DNA from: Bacteroidaceae bacterium
GTDB lineage: Bacteria > Bacteroidota > Bacteroidia > Bacteroidales > Bacteroidaceae
Assembly (NCBI GenBank): GCA_024398475.1
Contig: JAKSJB010000009.1
Location: forward strand, 1-64,000
Direction of reading: 5' to 3'
Length of the DNA stretch: 64,000 nucleotides
Every line of letters begins with the position of its first letter. The first letter of the stretch is position 1. The position numbers and the translations under genes are program-made. The notes under the pieces were generated by a model, which saw nothing but the letters and a program-made list of their open reading frames with translations, was not told the DNA's origin and did not search any database. Of the stretch, positions 9,096 to 17,713 are shown in pieces.

Positions 9096-10589
9096 CTATT
9101 CATACAATGGTAGACGAATGGTGAATTTTGTACCAATACCCAATTCGCTTTCTGCAGTAATAGTACCCTTGTGCTCACGTATGATTTTCTTTACATAAGC
9201 CAAACCGAGTCCGAATCCCTTTACATCATGTCTGTTGCCAGTGTGTACACGGTAAAACTTGTCAAATATCTTTTTCAAATCATCACGTTTAATTCCGATG
9301 CCATTGTCCTGTATGCTGATGCACACATAGCGGTTTTCATTCCATGTTGAAAGTTTCAGTTCCAACTGTGTATCTTCCCTTTTGTATTTGACCGCATTGT
9401 CCATTAGGTTGAATACCACATTAGTAATATGCATCTCGTCAACGTATGCAGCAGATTTCTTGGCTTTCAGGTCAGAAATGATTTTTCCTCCGTTCTTTTC
9501 CACCTTGAGAGTAAATGTATGAATGACGCCGGCAATAAGTTCATTCATGTCAATATCCTTAAGGTTGAGATTGGCACGTTGATTTTCATACATTGAAAGT
9601 TGCAGTACTTTTTCCACCTGGAACCTAAGCCTTTTGGTTTCGTCGTTAATTGTATTTACAAGCCGTGACGTAATTTTAGGGGTTTTTGTCACGGAGTCAT
9701 CACTCAACATTTGGGCAGCAAGTGATATGCTTGATAGTGGAGTCTTGAACTCATGAGTCATGTTGTTGATAAAGTCATTCTTCAATTCTGCTAATTTCTT
9801 CTGTCGGAAAACCAATACCAAGGTGACGATGAAGGTGATGAGAAGTATTATTGTAAATATGAGTGAAGGTAAGATAAATCTAATGGATTGGTTGGAATAC
9901 TTTTCCAATTCAGGAAAATGCACTTTCAGTACAGCCGCTTTCTGTGCGGGTTCGTCACTAAATAGAATATGTGTAAATGCGAGTTCTTCACCTGTCGCTT
10001 CATAATCAGGACATTGGTACAATAATACACCGTTGGATGTCCTGACGTTGAAGTGATAGTGTAGGTTTATTCCGGCATTAGAGAATTCGCTTTTCAATAT
10101 TTGATCCAATCTTTGGAAATCTATTCGTTCATTAAGCGGTCTGTCACTGGCAGTAAACATCATGCTATATGTGACTTCGGCAACTAGTTCACGTAGATAT
10201 AGGTGGTGCTTGTTTATTACTTCCTGAAGTTTGCGTGATTTGTCTCCAGTCTGCGGTTTCTGGATTCTGGTGTAATATTTGTCACGGAATGTTTTAGGAA
10301 TATATGTCAGCGAAGTGTCAATTTGATGTATTCTGCTGGATTGTATTGTAGTAGTGTCCAGATTTATACGGGCGCTTTTTGAAGGAGCAGCCCCTTGCTC
10401 TATGTATAGAGCCGCTTCGTCTAGTTCTATTTGTCGTGCAGCCTGATTGAGACACCTGGTAACGGTCTCGTCAAAATGCTGACGGCGTAAGTCCAGTACT
10501 TCCTGAATGTAGTGAACCTGCATTGCAAGTAGGCAGGCAAAGGAAATACCCATTACTATCGCCAAAATCGTTATGGTTGATTTCTTCAT
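9096..10589 (-). CDS. rprX: Sensor histidine kinase, RprX-like
   Basis: Inner-membrane sensor kinase of 497 residues, partner of the adjacent RprY-like regulator. One membrane helix at about 7-25, a periplasmic sensor region of about 210 residues, a second helix at about 238-262, then HisKA with His279 in MTHEFKTPLSS and a HATPase domain with N (NLMDNAVKY), G1 (DNGIG) and G2 (GFGLGLAYV) boxes. RprX/RprY of B. fragilis has been linked to tetracycline-resistance gene expression; that link is prior knowledge and is not shown here. A -7 element lies just upstream. Confidence 0.9.
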   Translation of the reverse strand: MKKSTITILAIVMGISFACLLAMQVHYIQEVLDLRRQHFDETVTRCLNQAARQIELDEAALYIEQGAAPSKSARINLDTTTIQSSRIHQIDTSLTYIPKTFRDKYYTRIQKPQTGDKSRKLQEVINKHHLYLRELVAEVTYSMMFTASDRPLNERIDFQRLDQILKSEFSNAGINLHYHFNVRTSNGVLLYQCPDYEATGEELAFTHILFSDEPAQKAAVLKVHFPELEKYSNQSIRFILPSLIFTIILLITFIVTLVLVFRQKKLAELKNDFINNMTHEFKTPLSSISLAAQMLSDDSVTKTPKITSRLVNTINDETKRLRFQVEKVLQLSMYENQRANLNLKDIDMNELIAGVIHTFTLKVEKNGGKIISDLKAKKSAAYVDEMHITNVVFNLMDNAVKYKREDTQLELKLSTWNENRYVCISIQDNGIGIKRDDLKKIFDKFYRVHTGNRHDVKGFGLGLAYVKKIIREHKGTITAESELGIGTKFTIRLPLYE

Positions 10590-10615
10590 TTTGCTATTGT
10601 ATCAGAATTCTGATT

Positions 10616-10623
10616 CAAAGGTA
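10616..10623 (-). promoter_or_regulatory. -7 element for rprXY
   Basis: TACCTTTG on the minus strand, 26 nt before the rprX ATG. No good TTG is seen at -33, so the promoter may be weak or activator-dependent. Confidence 0.55.
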
Positions 10624-10677
10624 TATCTTTTTGTTTAAGTGAATAATAACTATTTAGTGGTATTTATGAAAATAAAT

Positions 10678-10706
10678 AAAAAAAAGCCAACATTTAACAA
10701 ATGTTG
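10678..10706 (-). terminator. Terminator of the EF-G2 gene
   Basis: Stem of 8 bp (CAACATTT / AAATGTTG, 10688-10695 and 10699-10706) with a 3-nt loop, followed on the minus strand by eight T residues; 31 nt past the stop codon. Confidence 0.85.
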
Positions 10707-10737
10707 ACCTTTTGGTTTTAATTTGAATAAGTAATAG

Positions 10738-12897
10738 TTATTCTTCGTCCTTGTTCTGTGCTTCAAATTCCTTCATCAACTGCTGCTGCAGATCTGTAGG
10801 TACGAGTTCGTAGTTAGAGAATTTCATAGAGAAGGAAGCACGACCACCTGTTAGTGAACTCAATGTCGTTGAGTAGTTGGAGAGTTCTTTCAAAGGTATC
10901 TTTGCACTGAGAGTATCGTAGCCATTAGCACTTTCGCTACCCACAATCATACCGCGGCGCCCCTGAAGATCACTCATCACGTCACCCATCTTATCACTTG
11001 GAGTGATTACCTCGACATCGTAGATAGGTTCAAGAAGTTTAGGACCTGCACCCTTGAATGCTTCGCTGAATGCGTTACGTCCTGCAAGCATGAATGAAAG
11101 TTCGTTAGAGTCAACTGGGTGCATCTTTCCATCATATACGATAACACGTACATCGCGTGCATAACTACCGGTCAGCGGACCTTGTTCCATGCGTCCCATA
11201 ATACCTTTAAGTATAGCAGGCATGAATCGTGTGTCAATAGCACCGCCGACTACAGAGTTGATGAATACCAATTTTCCGCCCCATTCAAGGTCAACTTCTT
11301 CCTTGCCTTTAAGCGCAATCTTGAATTCCTGACCGCCAAACTTATATACAGTAGGGTCAGGCATTCCTTCAACGTAAGGTTCTACGATAAGGTGAACTTC
11401 GCCAAACTGACCGGCACCACCGGACTGTTTTTTGTGGCGGTAATCTGCACGTGCAGCCTTTGTGATAGTCTCACGATAAGGAATCTTTTGGTCTTCAAAC
11501 TTAATCTTGATGTTTTCATTATTCTCCATTCGCCACTTCAGAGTGCGGAGATGGAACTCGCCTTGACCCTTAATCAAAGTCTGCTTCAATTCCTTACTTT
11601 GCTCAAGAATCCATGTAGGGTCTTCCTGTGACATCTTTTGAACTGCAGAAATCATCTTTTCTGTATCGGCTTCATTTTCAGCCTTGAGTGAACGGATATA
11701 CTTTGGTTCAGGATATTTGACAAGTTCAAACTTCCAGTCGCAGTCTTTGCCTACAAGTGTATTACCGGTGCGTACATCCTTGAGTTTAGTTGTACAGCCA
11801 ATATCTCCGGCAACAAGTTCCTCAACCTTCTGACGGTTAGAGCCGGCACATACGAACAACTGTGCAATACGCTCCTTGCTTCCTCGATCAGAGTTGGTAA
11901 GGTCGTCACCCTCATGTACCTTACCGCTTAGCACCTTAAAGTATTGAACTCCACCGATATGTGGCTCATTGGCAGTCTTGAAGAAGTATAATGCAGTAGG
12001 ACCGTTTGAGTCTGGTTTTACAACAGTTCCGTTTGTACTTTCAACTGCAGGCATTTCATCAACGAATGGAACAACGTTACCAAGGAATTCCATCATACGT
12101 CGTACACCCATATCTTTTACTGCACATACGCAGAATACAGGGAACATACCTCTTGCAGCCAAACCTTTGCGGATACCTTCACGACATTCGTCTTCGCTGA
12201 GGTTTTCGTTTTCGAAGAACTTTTCCATCAGTGTCTCGTCGTTTTCAGCAGCAGCCTCAATTAATGCACGATGTAGTTCCTGTGCTTTTTCGAGTTGGTC
12301 AGCAGGAATATCTTCGATGATAGGAGCACCGCCTTCAGGTTTCCATGAATACTTCTTCATAAGAAGCACGTCAATGAATGCGTTGAAGTTAGGACCTTCG
12401 TTTATAGGATATTGTACTTGAATAATCTTATTGCCGTACAGTTCGCGGAGTTGTTCAATACAATTGTTGTAATCACATTTTTCGTGGTCAAGTTGGTTAA
12501 TAAGGAAAATAGCAGGTTTGCCGAGTTTTTCTGTGTATCGGAAATGGTTCTGAGTTCCGACTTCAACACCAGTGGCACCATTGATAAGCAATACTGCAGT
12601 ATCTGTAACTGTAAGTGCAGCCATGGCAGCACCAACAAAATCATCAGAACCAGGACAGTCAATAAAGTTAAGTTTCTTTCCGTTCCATTCTGTATGGAAT
12701 ACTGTTGAGAATACGCTGTAGCCGTATTCTTGTTCTACTGGAAAATAGTCGCTCACGGTATTCTTTTGAGTGATTCTACCGCGGCGACTGATGACGCCTG
12801 CCTCAAATAAAAGGGTCTCGGTGAGGGTAGTCTTACCAGCACCGTCATTACCAAGGATGGCAATGTTCTTGATTTGGTTTGATTGATAAACTTTCAT
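10738..12897 (-). CDS. fusA2: Elongation factor G paralogue, EF-G2 type
   Basis: A 719-residue EF-G-like translocase with all EF-G domains (G domain about 8-270, then II-V). The P loop GNDGAGKTT (16-24) keeps GKTT. G3 reads DCPGS (80-84), with serine where the catalytic histidine of DTPGH normally sits. G4 is NQLD (134-137) instead of NKxD. The usual RGIT switch-I motif is not seen; EYGYSVFS is in its place. Bacteroides thetaiotaomicron EF-G2 is reported to support translation without GTP hydrolysis and to be needed for gut colonisation under control of the regulator Cur; this gene looks like its counterpart. It is transcribed alone, with its own promoter and terminator. The canonical fusA is not in this window. 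Confidence 0.9.
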   Translation of the reverse strand: MKVYQSNQIKNIAILGNDGAGKTTLTETLLFEAGVISRRGRITQKNTVSDYFPVEQEYGYSVFSTVFHTEWNGKKLNFIDCPGSDDFVGAAMAALTVTDTAVLLINGATGVEVGTQNHFRYTEKLGKPAIFLINQLDHEKCDYNNCIEQLRELYGNKIIQVQYPINEGPNFNAFIDVLLMKKYSWKPEGGAPIIEDIPADQLEKAQELHRALIEAAAENDETLMEKFFENENLSEDECREGIRKGLAARGMFPVFCVCAVKDMGVRRMMEFLGNVVPFVDEMPAVESTNGTVVKPDSNGPTALYFFKTANEPHIGGVQYFKVLSGKVHEGDDLTNSDRGSKERIAQLFVCAGSNRQKVEELVAGDIGCTTKLKDVRTGNTLVGKDCDWKFELVKYPEPKYIRSLKAENEADTEKMISAVQKMSQEDPTWILEQSKELKQTLIKGQGEFHLRTLKWRMENNENIKIKFEDQKIPYRETITKAARADYRHKKQSGGAGQFGEVHLIVEPYVEGMPDPTVYKFGGQEFKIALKGKEEVDLEWGGKLVFINSVVGGAIDTRFMPAILKGIMGRMEQGPLTGSYARDVRVIVYDGKMHPVDSNELSFMLAGRNAFSEAFKGAGPKLLEPIYDVEVITPSDKMGDVMSDLQGRRGMIVGSESANGYDTLSAKIPLKELSNYSTTLSSLTGGRASFSMKFSNYELVPTDLQQQLMKEFEAQNKDEE

Positions 12898-12982
12898 ATA
12901 ACTTAATTTTAAGGATTATAAGTATGGTATTAAGTCTCATACTGAGGAAACAATTGAAAATGTCTCCCTTTGTAATTGGGCG

Positions 12983-13012
12983 CAAATTACATAAAAATCA
13001 TGAGATGACAAA
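12983..13012 (-). promoter_or_regulatory. Promoter of the EF-G2 gene
   Basis: On the minus strand, TTTG (13009-13012) and a near-consensus TAATTTG (12983-12989) are about 19-20 nt apart. The leader is roughly 80 nt. In Bacteroides this gene is activated by Cur; no operator can be recognised here. Confidence 0.6.
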
Positions 13013-13121
13013 CTGTTTTATCAATTAATTTTGATAAAAACCATATTTTAGATGTGTTTTTAATAATTTTTATAGAAAACGGAGGCTATTTGTATGTGCA
13101 AAGTCAGTACCCATAGACTTT

Positions 13122-14255
13122 TCACACAATCATGAGGTCTGCCATAATCTGATTGGAAATGTAAATCCCTTCTTTTGAAAGAGACAGAATCTTTGTCTTG
13201 GAATTAAGTATCAGAGTGCCGTCATCGAGATATTTCTGAGCCGTTTCCAAACAATACTCATATCGCTTGTTCCCGCAGTTTTTTCTCAGTTTTTCTAAGT
13301 CAAGGCCTTCCGCTGTCCTCAGACGAGTCATTATTTGTTCGTTGTATTGTTGATCGTCTGTCAAATCTTCTGTTGATAATACGTTTTTATTGTTTTCGAT
13401 ACCATTGATATAAGAATAGATGTCACTTACATTCCAATGTCGGGAGTGTCCGTCGAAAGAATGCGCTGCAGCACCTAATCCGAGGTAAGGAGTGTGATTC
13501 CAATAACCGGAATTATGACGGGAATGGTAATTAGGTAAGCAGAAGTTTGAAATCTCATAATGTTTGAATCCCGCGAGATTCAGTCTCCCGATGAGATGCC
13601 TGTACATTTCCAATGACGTCTCTTCATCTATTTCCCTGATACAACCTTTTTCCAACAATGAATATAGTACTGTACCTTCTTCGTACATCAATGAATATGC
13701 AGATATGTGCTGGACGTTCAGCAGTAGAGCCTGCTGTATGTCGAAGTCCCATTCTTCAATACTTTGTTCAGGAAATCCGAACATCAAGTCCATACTGATG
13801 TTGTCGTATCCGTTTTTCTGTAAAAGATGGATGGCATCAATAGCCTGTTCTGCAGAGTGTCTTCTGTTGATGAACCGCAGTCTTTTATTGTTGAAAGTCT
13901 GAATTCCCAAACTGATTCTGTTAAATGGCAGTATTCTCAACTCCTGGATGTATTCGTCTGTCACATCATCAGGATTCATTTCAATAGTAATTTCTGCATT
14001 AGGTGCTATTTCATACACATTATATATATAGTGTATTATAAGTGCCAGTTGCTTTGTATCGAGTTGCGAAGGAGTCCCACCCCCAAAATAGATACTGTTG
14101 ATACACTCTCCGTTAAGGTATTCCTTTCTTGTCTCCATCTCTTTGCATAAGGCCTCAACGTATCTTTGACGCAGCGGCAGGGATGTCGTAGAGTAAAAGT
14201 CGCAGTATATGCAGCGACTTTTGCAGAAAGGAATATGTATGTAGAGTGAGGCCAT
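13122..14255 (-). CDS. hemW: Radical SAM heme chaperone HemW
   Basis: HemW-type radical SAM protein of 377 residues (formerly annotated as oxygen-independent coproporphyrinogen oxidase). The iron-sulfur motif CKSRCIYC is at residues 11-18, followed by YFGGGTPSQL and the SLGIQTFN signature. HemW proteins are heme-binding, as distinct from the longer true HemN. ATG 14255 (MASLYIHIPF) is preferred; the frame stays open further upstream, but that extension overlaps the terminator of the preceding lipoprotein gene. No nearby heme genes are visible. Confidence 0.92.
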   Translation of the reverse strand: MASLYIHIPFCKSRCIYCDFYSTTSLPLRQRYVEALCKEMETRKEYLNGECINSIYFGGGTPSQLDTKQLALIIHYIYNVYEIAPNAEITIEMNPDDVTDEYIQELRILPFNRISLGIQTFNNKRLRFINRRHSAEQAIDAIHLLQKNGYDNISMDLMFGFPEQSIEEWDFDIQQALLLNVQHISAYSLMYEEGTVLYSLLEKGCIREIDEETSLEMYRHLIGRLNLAGFKHYEISNFCLPNYHSRHNSGYWNHTPYLGLGAAAHSFDGHSRHWNVSDIYSYINGIENNKNVLSTEDLTDDQQYNEQIMTRLRTAEGLDLEKLRKNCGNKRYEYCLETAQKYLDDGTLILNSKTKILSLSKEGIYISNQIMADLMIV

Positions 14256-14263
14256 AATTAAAT

Positions 14264-14300
14264 ATATAAAAAAAACCTGTGACTTTTGGTCTACAGGTTT
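14264..14300 (-). terminator. Terminator of the small lipoprotein gene
   Basis: An 8-bp stem (14273-14280 with 14293-14300) is followed on the minus strand by T residues, between the small lipoprotein stop and the hemW start. It rules out the longer hemW start at 14303. Confidence 0.75.
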
Positions 14301-14357
14301 CAATTCTCTCAGGTCTTACGACCTTAGTTTGCTGTGTGTAGCAACTTAATCTGTAAA

Positions 14358-14555
14358 TTATTCAGCAACAACTGAATCTACAGCGAGAGTATCCTCAGCA
14401 AGAGTATCCTCAGCGAGAGTATCCTCTACTGCTACTGTATCTTCACAAACTGAATCGCAGAATGTAGAATCTACATCGTTCTTTTCAGTGTTGTTACCAC
14501 AAGATGCGAAAGAAACAGCAACTACTGCTACTACTGCAACTAATAACTTCTTCAT
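14358..14555 (-). CDS. Very small acidic repeat lipoprotein
   Basis: A 65-residue predicted lipoprotein of unknown function. The signal peptide MKKLLVAVVAVVAVSFASC places the lipid-modified cysteine at residue 19. The mature part of about 46 residues is highly acidic and contains three tandem five-residue units, EDTLA EDTLA EDTLA, encoded by near-identical 15-bp DNA repeats at about 14376-14425. Two cysteines (CDSVC) sit in the mature part. Similar tiny Asp/Glu-rich lipoproteins are frequent in Bacteroidales, but I know of no assigned role. It has its own -7 element and terminator and so is a separate transcription unit. Confidence 0.8.
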   Translation of the reverse strand: MKKLLVAVVAVVAVSFASCGNNTEKNDVDSTFCDSVCEDTVAVEDTLAEDTLAEDTLAVDSVVAE

Positions 14556-14607
14556 TTTCTTTAGTGATTTAAATTGTTAAACAATCATTTGCTTTTTAAA
14601 ACCGCTG

Positions 14608-14615
14608 CAAAGGTA
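14608..14615 (-). promoter_or_regulatory. -7 element for the small lipoprotein
   Basis: TACCTTTG on the minus strand 53 nt before the start codon. The -33 region shows no convincing TTG. Confidence 0.55.
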
Positions 14616-14734
14616 TGACTTTTTTCAATATGTTGTTATCAATAATCATTTTTTTTTTGCAGAAATGTGAATTTTTTTTTGAAATCGATGTTTTTTGTCC
14701 AATAGAATTGAAAAAACAGATGAAAAAGTACGTT

Positions 14735-15094
14735 TTATGACGTATGTTGTATTTTTCCACTTAGTGTTTTGGGGAGATGGTCAACAAATTCAATGATTCT
14801 CGGAACCTTGTAGGATGCTGTCGCCTTCTTTACATAATTCTTCTGTTCAGTAATAAAACTGTTGTTAGGCTTACGTTTACTATCCAGTACTATAGTGGCC
14901 TTAACCACCTGTCCCCTCTGTTCGTCCCTTGCCCCCGTAACCGAACATTCCACCACATCCGGATGCGTGAGCAGTACGTTCTCCACCACTGCCGGTCCGA
15001 TTCCGAAACCGCAGGATTTGATTATCTCGTCTTTTCTGCCTACATACCAATAATATCCGTCACCATCTAGGTATGCAATGTCTCCGGTGTGGTA
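14735..15094 (-). pseudogene. C-terminal remnant of an AMP-forming acyl-CoA synthetase
   Basis: Minus-strand translation from 15094 gives HTGDIAYLDGDGYYWYVGRK, then DEIIKSCGFGIGP and an 84-residue tail ending GKIQHTS. This is the hinge and C-terminal subdomain of the acyl/acetyl-CoA synthetase superfamily, including the conserved lysine in SGKIQ. An in-frame stop at 15095-15097 and unrelated DNA beyond it show that the first 350-400 codons are missing. No start with a promoter is present. It is most likely a dead fragment left after a deletion or insertion at the junction near 15095. Confidence 0.85.
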
Positions 15095-15214
15095 TTATGC
15101 GCACAATCGACTATATTATTGAGAAACGTCCGATTTGTAGTAAATTGAAAATCTATCCATATAGTCTTGACTTATGTATAACAGACCTGTTGTAATACTT
15201 TTGTCTCAAATCTT

Positions 15215-15245
15215 TTTGTATGAAATCCATATTTTTATATCTTTG
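15215..15245 (+). promoter_or_regulatory. Promoter of the symporter gene
   Basis: TTTG (15215-15218), 19-nt spacer, TATCTTTG (15238-15245). The leader before the ATG at 15335 is about 80-85 nt. Confidence 0.8.
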
Positions 15246-15334
15246 CAGTTGAAATAAATGGTTAAAGTCAAAAACGTCGGCATTGAGACATCTCGTTTAC
15301 AAGACGTTTATGGAAACTAATAAGAATATAATAT

Positions 15335-16564
15335 ATGAAACTGAAATTCAACCTTACAACTCAAATTGTGGTGGCTCTTGTCTTAGGATGTGTGGTAGGA
15401 ATGCTGCTTCAGGGAAATGAGGAAATAGCAACCACATACATACAGCCAATAGGAACCATATTTCTCAATCTGTTGAAATTTATTGTAGTACCATTGGTGC
15501 TTATATCAATAGTCGTTGGCTTGATATCCATGAAGGACATTTCAGCACTTGGCCGTCTGGGACTTAGGACGCTGATCTATTTTATGGCGACAACACTTGT
15601 CGCTGTTGTTCTCGGACTTGCCGTATCAACATTGCTGAAAGACTTTTTCCCAATCGTAGATATAAATGTCGGACAGAAAACATGTGATGTGGATCATATT
15701 GATTTCATCAGTCAGATTGTAGATTTCTTTCCATGCAATGCTATCGAGCCAATCAGCAAGAACCTCATGATGCAGGTAATAGTAATAGCCTTGTTCGTAG
15801 GTTTGGCAATAGTAAAAGTCGGAGAAAAGGCAAAGCCGTTTGCCGAACTTCTTATAAGTCTTAATGAGGTGACAATCGCTATCTTGGGCTTTATCATGCG
15901 TCTGGCTCCAGTAGGAGTATTTTGTCTGCTATGTCCTGTAGTTGCAGAAAATGGTTCGATGATATTCGGTTCCTATGCCGTTTTGTTAGGCGTTGATTAT
16001 TTATGTTTCTTCCTTCATGCCATTGTGGTTTATGCCTTGTGCGTATGGCTGATTGGAAAAATCCGTCCGTTCCATTTCTTCCACAAAATGTTCCCTGCCA
16101 TGATGTTTGCTTTCTCAAGTGATTCGTCATTGGCAACCTTACCGGTTACTACTCAATGCTGCAAGGATTTGGGTGTTCGTTCAGGAATAGGTAATTTTGT
16201 ATTGCCATTAGGAGCCACGATAAATATGGATGGGGTGGCGATATATCTTGGTGTTACAGCGGTGTTTATAGCCAAATGCTGCGGGATAGACCTTACATTC
16301 AGTCAATATGCGGCAATAGCATTTTCCAGTACAATAGCATCCATCGGAACCCCAGGTATTCCAGGAGGTTCGTTGGCATTGATGGCTATGGTGTTTGCAT
16401 CCGGAGGAATTCCGGTCGAAGGAGTAGCAATAGCAGCAGGTATAGACCGTCTTGTAGATATGGGCCGTACCACAATGTCGATAACAGGAGACGCTTCGTG
16501 TGCCGTGATAATGGAAAATATGGAACGACGCTCAGAAGCCAAGTCGTTGGAAACTACCGTTTAG
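15335..16564 (+). CDS. Dicarboxylate/amino acid:cation symporter (DAACS family)
   Basis: Inner-membrane cation-coupled uptake carrier of 409 residues, similar to GltP/SstT/DctA proteins. The serine-rich re-entrant loop SSDSSLATLP (about 266-275), the NMDGVA motif (about 298-303; NMDGTA in many relatives) and the second re-entrant region GTPGIPGGS are clear. About eight hydrophobic helices are seen. The family carries glutamate, aspartate, dicarboxylates or serine/threonine; the actual substrate is undetermined. Its last 11 bases overlap the end of rmlB on the other strand. Confidence 0.9.
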   Translation: MKLKFNLTTQIVVALVLGCVVGMLLQGNEEIATTYIQPIGTIFLNLLKFIVVPLVLISIVVGLISMKDISALGRLGLRTLIYFMATTLVAVVLGLAVSTLLKDFFPIVDINVGQKTCDVDHIDFISQIVDFFPCNAIEPISKNLMMQVIVIALFVGLAIVKVGEKAKPFAELLISLNEVTIAILGFIMRLAPVGVFCLLCPVVAENGSMIFGSYAVLLGVDYLCFFLHAIVVYALCVWLIGKIRPFHFFHKMFPAMMFAFSSDSSLATLPVTTQCCKDLGVRSGIGNFVLPLGATINMDGVAIYLGVTAVFIAKCCGIDLTFSQYAAIAFSSTIASIGTPGIPGGSLALMAMVFASGGIPVEGVAIAAGIDRLVDMGRTTMSITGDASCAVIMENMERRSEAKSLETTV

Positions 16565-17690
16565 AGTACATGTCCTCGTAGTATTTTTCGTAGTCTCCGC
16601 TGGTGATATTATCCATCCATTCCTGATTGTCGAGATACCATTGTACGGTTTTTTCAATACCTTCCTCAAACTGAAGCGAAGGTTCCCAACCGAGTTCCCG
16701 CTGCAACTTCGTTGAATCGATAGCATATCTAAGGTCATGTCCTGCACGGTCAGTAACGTAAGTGATGAGATCCAAGTCTTCACCCTCCTTCCTTCCGAGC
16801 AGACGGTCAACGGTATTTATCAGGACCTTGATAATGTCGATGTTCTTCCATTCGTTGAAACCTCCGATGTTGTATGTCTCGGCAATTTTCCCGTTATGAA
16901 ATATCGTGTCTATGGCTCTTGCATGATCCACCACATACAACCAGTCCCTTACATTTTCGCCTTTGCCGTAAACAGGAAGAGGACGGCGGTGACGTATGTT
17001 GTTGATGAAAAGAGGTATGAGTTTTTCAGGGAACTGATAAGGTCCGTAGTTGTTCGAACAGTTTGTTACAATCGTAGGCATACCATACGTGTCATGGAAG
17101 GCACGGACGAAATGGTCGCTACCAGCCTTACTTGCCGAGTAGGGTGAATGAGGCTGATATTTCAAGTCTTCGGTAAAGAACAGTTCACCATAGGCAAGAT
17201 GATGCTTTCCGGATGAAGCAGTAGTAGTGAAAGGAGGCCTGATACCTTCAGGATGAGTCATCTCCAGCGCACCGTAAACCTCATCGGTGGAAATATGGTA
17301 GAAACGCTTGCCCTCATACTTTTCAGGAAGAGTCTCCCAATAGAGTTTTGCAGCCTGAAGCATTGACAGCGTACCCATAACGTTGGTACGAGCAAACGTG
17401 AACGGATCCTTGATGCTTCGGTCCACATGACTTTCTGCAGCAAGATGTATCACACCGTCCACATGCTCCTTGACCATGAGATTGTATATCGTATCAAAAT
17501 CGCAGATGTCAGCCTTCACGAAAGTATAGTTGGGCCTGTCCTCAATATCCTTCAGGTTTGCCAGATTGCCGGCATAAGTCAACTTGTCCAGGTTGATGAT
17601 ATGATATTCAGGATATTTGTTTACAAAAAGGCGTACAACATGGCTTCCGATAAATCCTGCTCCACCTGTGATAATGATAGTTCTTTTCAT
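16554..17690 (-). CDS. rmlB: dTDP-glucose 4,6-dehydratase
   Basis: Cytosolic short-chain dehydrogenase making dTDP-4-keto-6-deoxyglucose, a precursor of rhamnose and other deoxysugars. The 378-residue protein has the NAD-binding GGAGFIGSH near residue 8, the catalytic STDEVYG region, the active-site YSASKAGSDH and GGFNEWKN. It lies 23 nt downstream of ugd, so the two are probably one nucleotide-sugar operon. rmlA, rmlC and rmlD are not in this window, so the deoxysugar made further on is unknown. It can supply the polysaccharide locus at 36-48 kb. Confidence 0.95.
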   Translation of the reverse strand: MKRTIIITGGAGFIGSHVVRLFVNKYPEYHIINLDKLTYAGNLANLKDIEDRPNYTFVKADICDFDTIYNLMVKEHVDGVIHLAAESHVDRSIKDPFTFARTNVMGTLSMLQAAKLYWETLPEKYEGKRFYHISTDEVYGALEMTHPEGIRPPFTTTASSGKHHLAYGELFFTEDLKYQPHSPYSASKAGSDHFVRAFHDTYGMPTIVTNCSNNYGPYQFPEKLIPLFINNIRHRRPLPVYGKGENVRDWLYVVDHARAIDTIFHNGKIAETYNIGGFNEWKNIDIIKVLINTVDRLLGRKEGEDLDLITYVTDRAGHDLRYAIDSTKLQRELGWEPSLQFEEGIEKTVQWYLDNQEWMDNITSGDYEKYYEDMYSKR

Positions 17691-17713
17691 ATTATTCTAT
17701 TTGCCGATTTATT

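Noticed and set aside
10738..12897. EF-G paralogue as a tetracycline resistance ribosomal protection protein (TetM/TetQ type)
   Set aside because: TetM/TetQ keep a standard GTPase centre, including DTPGH and NKxD; here these are DCPGS and NQLD. The size and C-terminus fit EF-G2 better.
14735..14989. An intact 84-residue protein
   Set aside because: Its sequence matches only the end of AMP-forming ligases, and homology continues upstream of its start to 15094, so it is a fragment.
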